23,975 bases of DNA. Source: Silene noctiflora. Lineage: Eukaryota; Streptophyta; Magnoliopsida; Caryophyllales; Caryophyllaceae. The position numbers and the translations under genes were made by a program. The notes beneath the pieces were generated by a model. It was not told the DNA's origin. It saw nothing but the letters and a program-made list of their open reading frames with translations, and ran no database searches. The stretch's first letter is position 1; each line of letters starts with the position of its first letter. The stretch is taken from positions 16,704 through 40,678 of the forward strand of contig VHZZ01017543.1 of assembly GCA_009801015.1 (NCBI GenBank), given 5' to 3'. Below are positions 20,130 to 23,975 of the stretch, in pieces.

Positions 20130-22102
20130 AATGATTGACAAAGTTGGATGGATTTGACTTTGATAATAATCTGCAACATGGGATCATGCACTTAAGCTTG
20201 TACTCCGTATACGTGTAGGCAACAACTACATAAGAACATAATAACACATAGTCAATATAGAAAAGGTAAAAACTAGCCCTAAAATTAAGTAATTCAACCT
20301 TACAACATGTTTATATAATTCATATTATTTCTGAGAGTATATTGATTTATTCTCATACACGCGTATTGGTCATTCTTCCTCAAAGTCTGCCATTTCTCCA
20401 CCATATCGGAATTTTGCTCTTTGTATTATACTATGAACAATAATGTATGTTATTCTTAAAAAATTACTAGTAATTAATCCCTTGTTCACAACTAGATAAA
20501 CCCGATTTAATGTACTTTCCTTTATTGACTCATTTCTTCCCTTTTTTTTTTATTTATGGTAGTCGGATTTTCTTCCTTCTTTCCCTTTTAAGAAAGTCTT
20601 GTATGGTTCAAATTCAATTGCATGTGGGATATGGTTTTTGCGTGGTTCAAAATCATTTCCTTATTTTTTGAGCAAAATAAAAGGGGAAAAATTGAATGAA
20701 TAGGAGGGACTACTTGTTTCTTAACCTCCACAAAGCACGTACTTGTTATCCTATAAAGTCGATAAAATAGCATAGCATTCAAGTTATTTTAATTTACCTG
20801 TATCCTTTTATTGTAACTTTTAACGGTTATAAGCAAGACTTGTTATTAAGACATAGACTACTTAAAAATAACATATTTAGAATAATGTTGATATTAACAT
20901 TTACACCTTTTCAATTAAAATATACAAAGTATTAATTATAAATAAAATCTAAAAGAAAATATGAAATGAAGTTTGGGTTTCAAATCCATGCGTAAAATTT
21001 ACATGCAAAATTTTCCCTTATCCACCAGTTTCATTAAATTAGAATAAATTAATTAGGTTTTACATAAATGAGACGATATTGAGAGATAAAGCGTGTATAT
21101 TGGTAAATGACCAAATCAATTAAAATGAAAGTGATGGATTACTTGTTAGGCAGTATCTAGTAACATTAGTCAAATATTGCTCGAGAAATATATAGTCAGT
21201 CATGAAAGATAGTTGTTTGCATGTTTGTCCTTTAAAGTCAAATCACTTACATTTCATTATTATCACTTCATAATCTTGGATTAATTTAGGTATGCCAACA
21301 AAAATAAAATGCAAGTAATAACTATGTGTCTATTTGAAATGTAAGTAATAAAATAAAGTGAATTGCCAAAAAAAAAAAAAAAAAGTAACTCATATTAAAA
21401 TTTGGAAATATAATTATTGATCGTGTAACGACAAACAACCAAGTAAAAACACTATTAATAACGGAGAAACGGTAAGGAATTTCTCTAGCGAATAAAGAAA
21501 CAAAATATTTGATTTAGTTAGTCTTGTGTATAACAGTTTTACATACACTAATTGTAGAACGGATCCAAACACAATTCTATTAGTGGGTAAAAATGGTTAG
21601 TAAAAAGATCCCCTTTTACGATAATATATTTTTGTAAAACCGCCTTACGGCTTACACGAGTATTTGCCAATAAAAAAATGGATCCGTTTTTGTTTAATAC
21701 AACATGCATAGTGTAGTGTCGGTTAGAGGGTCTAACAACCAAAGTAATTTTTTATTCAGATTATTAAACTAATACTTATGAAAGTCATTATTTTTAATTA
21801 TAAACTATGATCAAGCAAGCCTTTTTTTTTTCATGTATGAAGTCATAAGCATGATGAATTAGTGAATTATTACTATGATTATTTAGCACTACAGTAAATA
21901 AGTTAAGGAAAAACTGGATTTTGTCACGTATCGAAGGCTATGTTTGATTTTGTGGTAATATTCCTTGGTAATAATTGGTCAATAATTATGTTGCATTGAT
22001 CTGTTAAATCAATTAGTGCTTGTAGGATTAGCTAAGAGTCATTTGCACGTTGTCTCCAAATATTGGTGCTATTAGCATGTTATTTCGTGGATATACATAC
22101 AA
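20130..22102. other. AT-rich intergenic region, no gene seen
   Basis: Open frames are short and of chance composition. Simple A and T runs occur (for example about 21369-21384). I see no recognisable gene, RNA gene or complete element. Confidence 0.5.
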
Positions 22103-22542
22103 CTAGTTTTAAACCCGTACGGAAAATGCACGGGTCGTAATAATTAAATGTTCAATGCAGTATATAACAACATATAATCTCGACATATTTATTCCATATT
22201 CAATTTTTCAATACAATCGCTAATTTTATCAACCAAAAAATTTAAATGTTTTCCAATTATTGTTATTTTATGTTTTATTTAATATAGATTTAGAGTATAG
22301 ATGCTTGTATTTATTGTGTTATATTATCAAGCAAGAAATATATAATTCATAATGTAAATTTTTGTAATTTATTATTTTACATGTAGTATGTATGTATTGA
22401 TGGTAAATGATATTCTAAATAAATTACATCAACAAAACCCATGTTTTTTTTGGTGGGGACCACCTTTTGATTTTATTTTATTTCCTAAAAATCAAGAGCC
22501 AATAGAAACTCTCCAAATGACTTGGCTTTTATAATATGTAGA
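22103..22542 (-). mobile_element. Non-autonomous Helitron, 440 bp
   Basis: Read on the minus strand, it begins TCTACATATTATAAAAGCC after an A (plus position 22543). It ends CTAG before a T (22102), so it sits between A and T as Helitrons do. About 7 bases before the CTAG is a hairpin at 22114-22134, with stem CCCGTGC/GTACGGG (one G-T pair) and a 7-nt loop. There is no target duplication, no inverted repeats and no Rep/helicase coding, so it relies on an autonomous partner. Confidence 0.88.
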
Positions 22543-22666
22543 TGCCAGATGTATGATGTAATTATTTGATTTGGTTCTAATTCCAAACCAAAGTATTTGA
22601 TAAGTATGTCGTGTATAATATATACACAATTACACTTACACATATATAAGTATACGGTATGCGACA

Positions 22667-23218
22667 TGTTAGGAACTTGTATTGCAGGAATATGAATTGA
22701 CAATTGTTAACCACATTAAATCGACTCCGCTTTCCTAATAGAATAAGTCGACCCTTATCAGTGTTTGGGTGCAATCGAATTTCCTATTGAGATAAGACGG
22801 TGCCCTATGATTTTCGGCACAAAAACCAGAGACGTAAAATAGAAGTATTTGTGTAGATTGTTGCAATTTTCTAAGATGCAAAAGATGGAGTTTTTCTGTG
22901 AATTTATCCATCTGATTCTTTGGCTATTTATATAAGCAAGGGGGGAAACAGGGGAATGAATTTCCCAACCATTGCAACCTTTGAATTATTCAAATTCATT
23001 GCAATGCGTTTAAATTCCGTAAAATTAATATTTACGCGGTAAATTTAATTTCCAACTCAGTTATTTGAACGAAAACTATTCCGTAATTCCGTAAATAATT
23101 AAGCGAGTGTACACTCTGTACTTCCCGAACTCGCAATATATTATTTAGAAATTACCCATCTATGAAACAACCTTAAGTTACGCCAAATGAACCGATAATT
23201 ACACTTAAATCACCAACA
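22667..23218 (-). mobile_element. Solo LTR, 552 bp, with perfect 5-bp target duplication
   Basis: On the minus strand it starts TGTTGG and ends CTAACA (TG...CA). Both flanks carry TGTCG (CGACA at 22662-22666 and 23219-23223 on the plus strand). A TATATAAATAG box on the minus strand at about 22926-22936 lies near the middle, as expected of an LTR promoter. No primer-binding site, polypurine tract or internal coding region adjoins it, so it is a recombination remnant. Copia or Gypsy origin cannot be told from the LTR alone. Confidence 0.87.
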
Positions 23219-23344
23219 CGACATAAGTATATTCCCTATTTCCTTGTCGTGATGTTTATTAAAAGTAACCAAGTCAGCAGGGGCGAGTCGACCTTATAAA
23301 ATTGTGTAGCATGTACTATACCATTGTTGATAAAAATTAAAATA

Positions 23345-23860
23345 TGTGAGAACAAGTGTTAGCTCAAGTGGTAAGTGTTATTCGGAAGAGCAGTAACAAT
23401 GAAATAAGGATCAGAAATACCGCGAAAGAAAGGTAGTGACGTGGACGGACCACTGCCTTGAAAACTATTTCTCCGGTACGACCGTGGTGGCGATCAGCAA
23501 TTGACCGGTAGTTCCCCAAGGATTACACTACTGCTACCTTACAGACTCGCCCACTCGAGAATGCAAGGCCTGGAACGACCTCAAAACTTTACCCATAAAT
23601 AAAGATAACAGAAGAGAGAAAAGAGAGAGCAGAATGTGAATTGTGTGTAATTGTGATGGTGGAAGCTGCTCTATTTATAGCGGAAAATAGAGCAGTTCAG
23701 CAGACAAAACCGCTCCACCATTAACGCAGTCAACACGTAATTAAGGCATAATTATCGCCCTTAATTACAGAACCGGATCCGTAATCACGGATCCGGATCC
23801 GGGCCGGGCTCGGGCACGGCACGCGCGCGCGTGTGTGTGTGAGCTGAATTAAGCACCTCA
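23345..23860 (-). repeat. Possible second LTR-like segment
   Basis: The minus strand contains CTATAAATAGAGCAGC followed by a pyrimidine-rich leader-like stretch. The segment is bounded by TG...CA (TGTGAG at 23345, CCTCA at 23860). No matching 5-bp duplication is visible, and the right border coincides with the CACTA end, so this is tentative. It includes an 11-bp perfect hairpin, CTGCTCTATTT/AAATAGAGCAG (23666-23695), and a CG/GT dinucleotide run near 23821-23840. Confidence 0.35.
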
Positions 23861-23975
23861 CACTACAAGAAAAACACGGTTTACTGACGGCTGAAATCCG
23901 TCAGAAAAGGCAAAAATCCGTCAGAAAAGGCAAAAATCCGTCAGAAAACCGGATTACTGACGGATTTTCCGTCAG
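23861..23975. mobile_element. Terminus of a CACTA (En/Spm) DNA transposon, cut by the window edge
   Basis: CACTACAAGAAAAACACGG is the canonical plant CACTA terminus. It is followed by dense subterminal motifs in both orientations: ATCCGTCAG three times at a 20-bp period (from about 23896, 23916 and 23936), plus CTGACGG and an inverted pair at the very end. Such motifs are where the transposase binds. Only one end is visible. The expected 3-bp duplication would be TCA (23858-23860). Confidence 0.85.

Noticed and set aside
23355-23375. tRNA/SINE box-A-like string (TTAGCTCAAGTGGTAAG)
   Set aside because: No box B (GGTTCGAATCC-like) follows at the right distance and no cloverleaf can be drawn, so neither a tRNA nor a SINE is supported.

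Overview
This window looks like a gene-poor, transposon-rich stretch of nuclear DNA from a flowering plant, probably a eudicot. The evidence is spliced genes with GT-AG introns, a plant R2R3-MYB factor, plant ribosomal-protein promoter motifs, and several plant transposon types (Stowaway-, Tourist- and hAT-like MITEs, a Helitron, a solo LTR, a CACTA end). Some repeats remind me of Caryophyllales genomes, but I cannot test that here.

Layout. Bases 1-1960 are AT-rich with no gene. An intronless subgroup-22 R2R3-MYB gene (MYB44/70/73/77 type) lies at 2113-2850 (+), with a TATA box and an ABRE-like site upstream. From 2851 to 7165 I find no gene, only MITEs (4829-5150, 5411-5673, about 6155-6366). 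From 9623 down to 7166 (-) I reconstructed a six-exon gene for a 158-residue protein. All five introns are GT-AG and all phases agree, and the product reads as a divergent profilin-like protein. At 11420-11788 (+) is a ribosomal protein S9 (uS4) pseudogene. It keeps the promoter motif, first exon, splice sites and last exon, but the large central exon is gone. A 497-bp hAT MITE with a perfect 8-bp target duplication sits inside an older MITE at 12165-12661. From 17675 down to 13333 (-) is a complete ten-exon gene for an RluA-family pseudouridine synthase of the plant mitochondrial type (477 residues).

The right third (17.9-24 kb) holds no gene I can support. It contains a second hAT MITE (17872-18433), a second copy of the 5411 MITE family (18971-19102), an LTR/TRIM-like fragment, a further MITE with an internal tandem repeat (about 19549-19907), a 440-bp non-autonomous Helitron (22103-22542), a 552-bp solo LTR with a perfect 5-bp target duplication (22667-23218), a weaker LTR-like segment, and the terminus of a CACTA transposon cut off by the window edge (23861-23975).

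The three intact genes show no functional link. One is a nuclear transcription factor, one a likely cytoplasmic or actin-related protein, and one an organelle RNA-modifying enzyme. The most distinctive items are the divergent profilin-like gene, the exon-deleted RPS9 copy, and the 35-A tract abutting a splice donor of the pseudouridine synthase gene.
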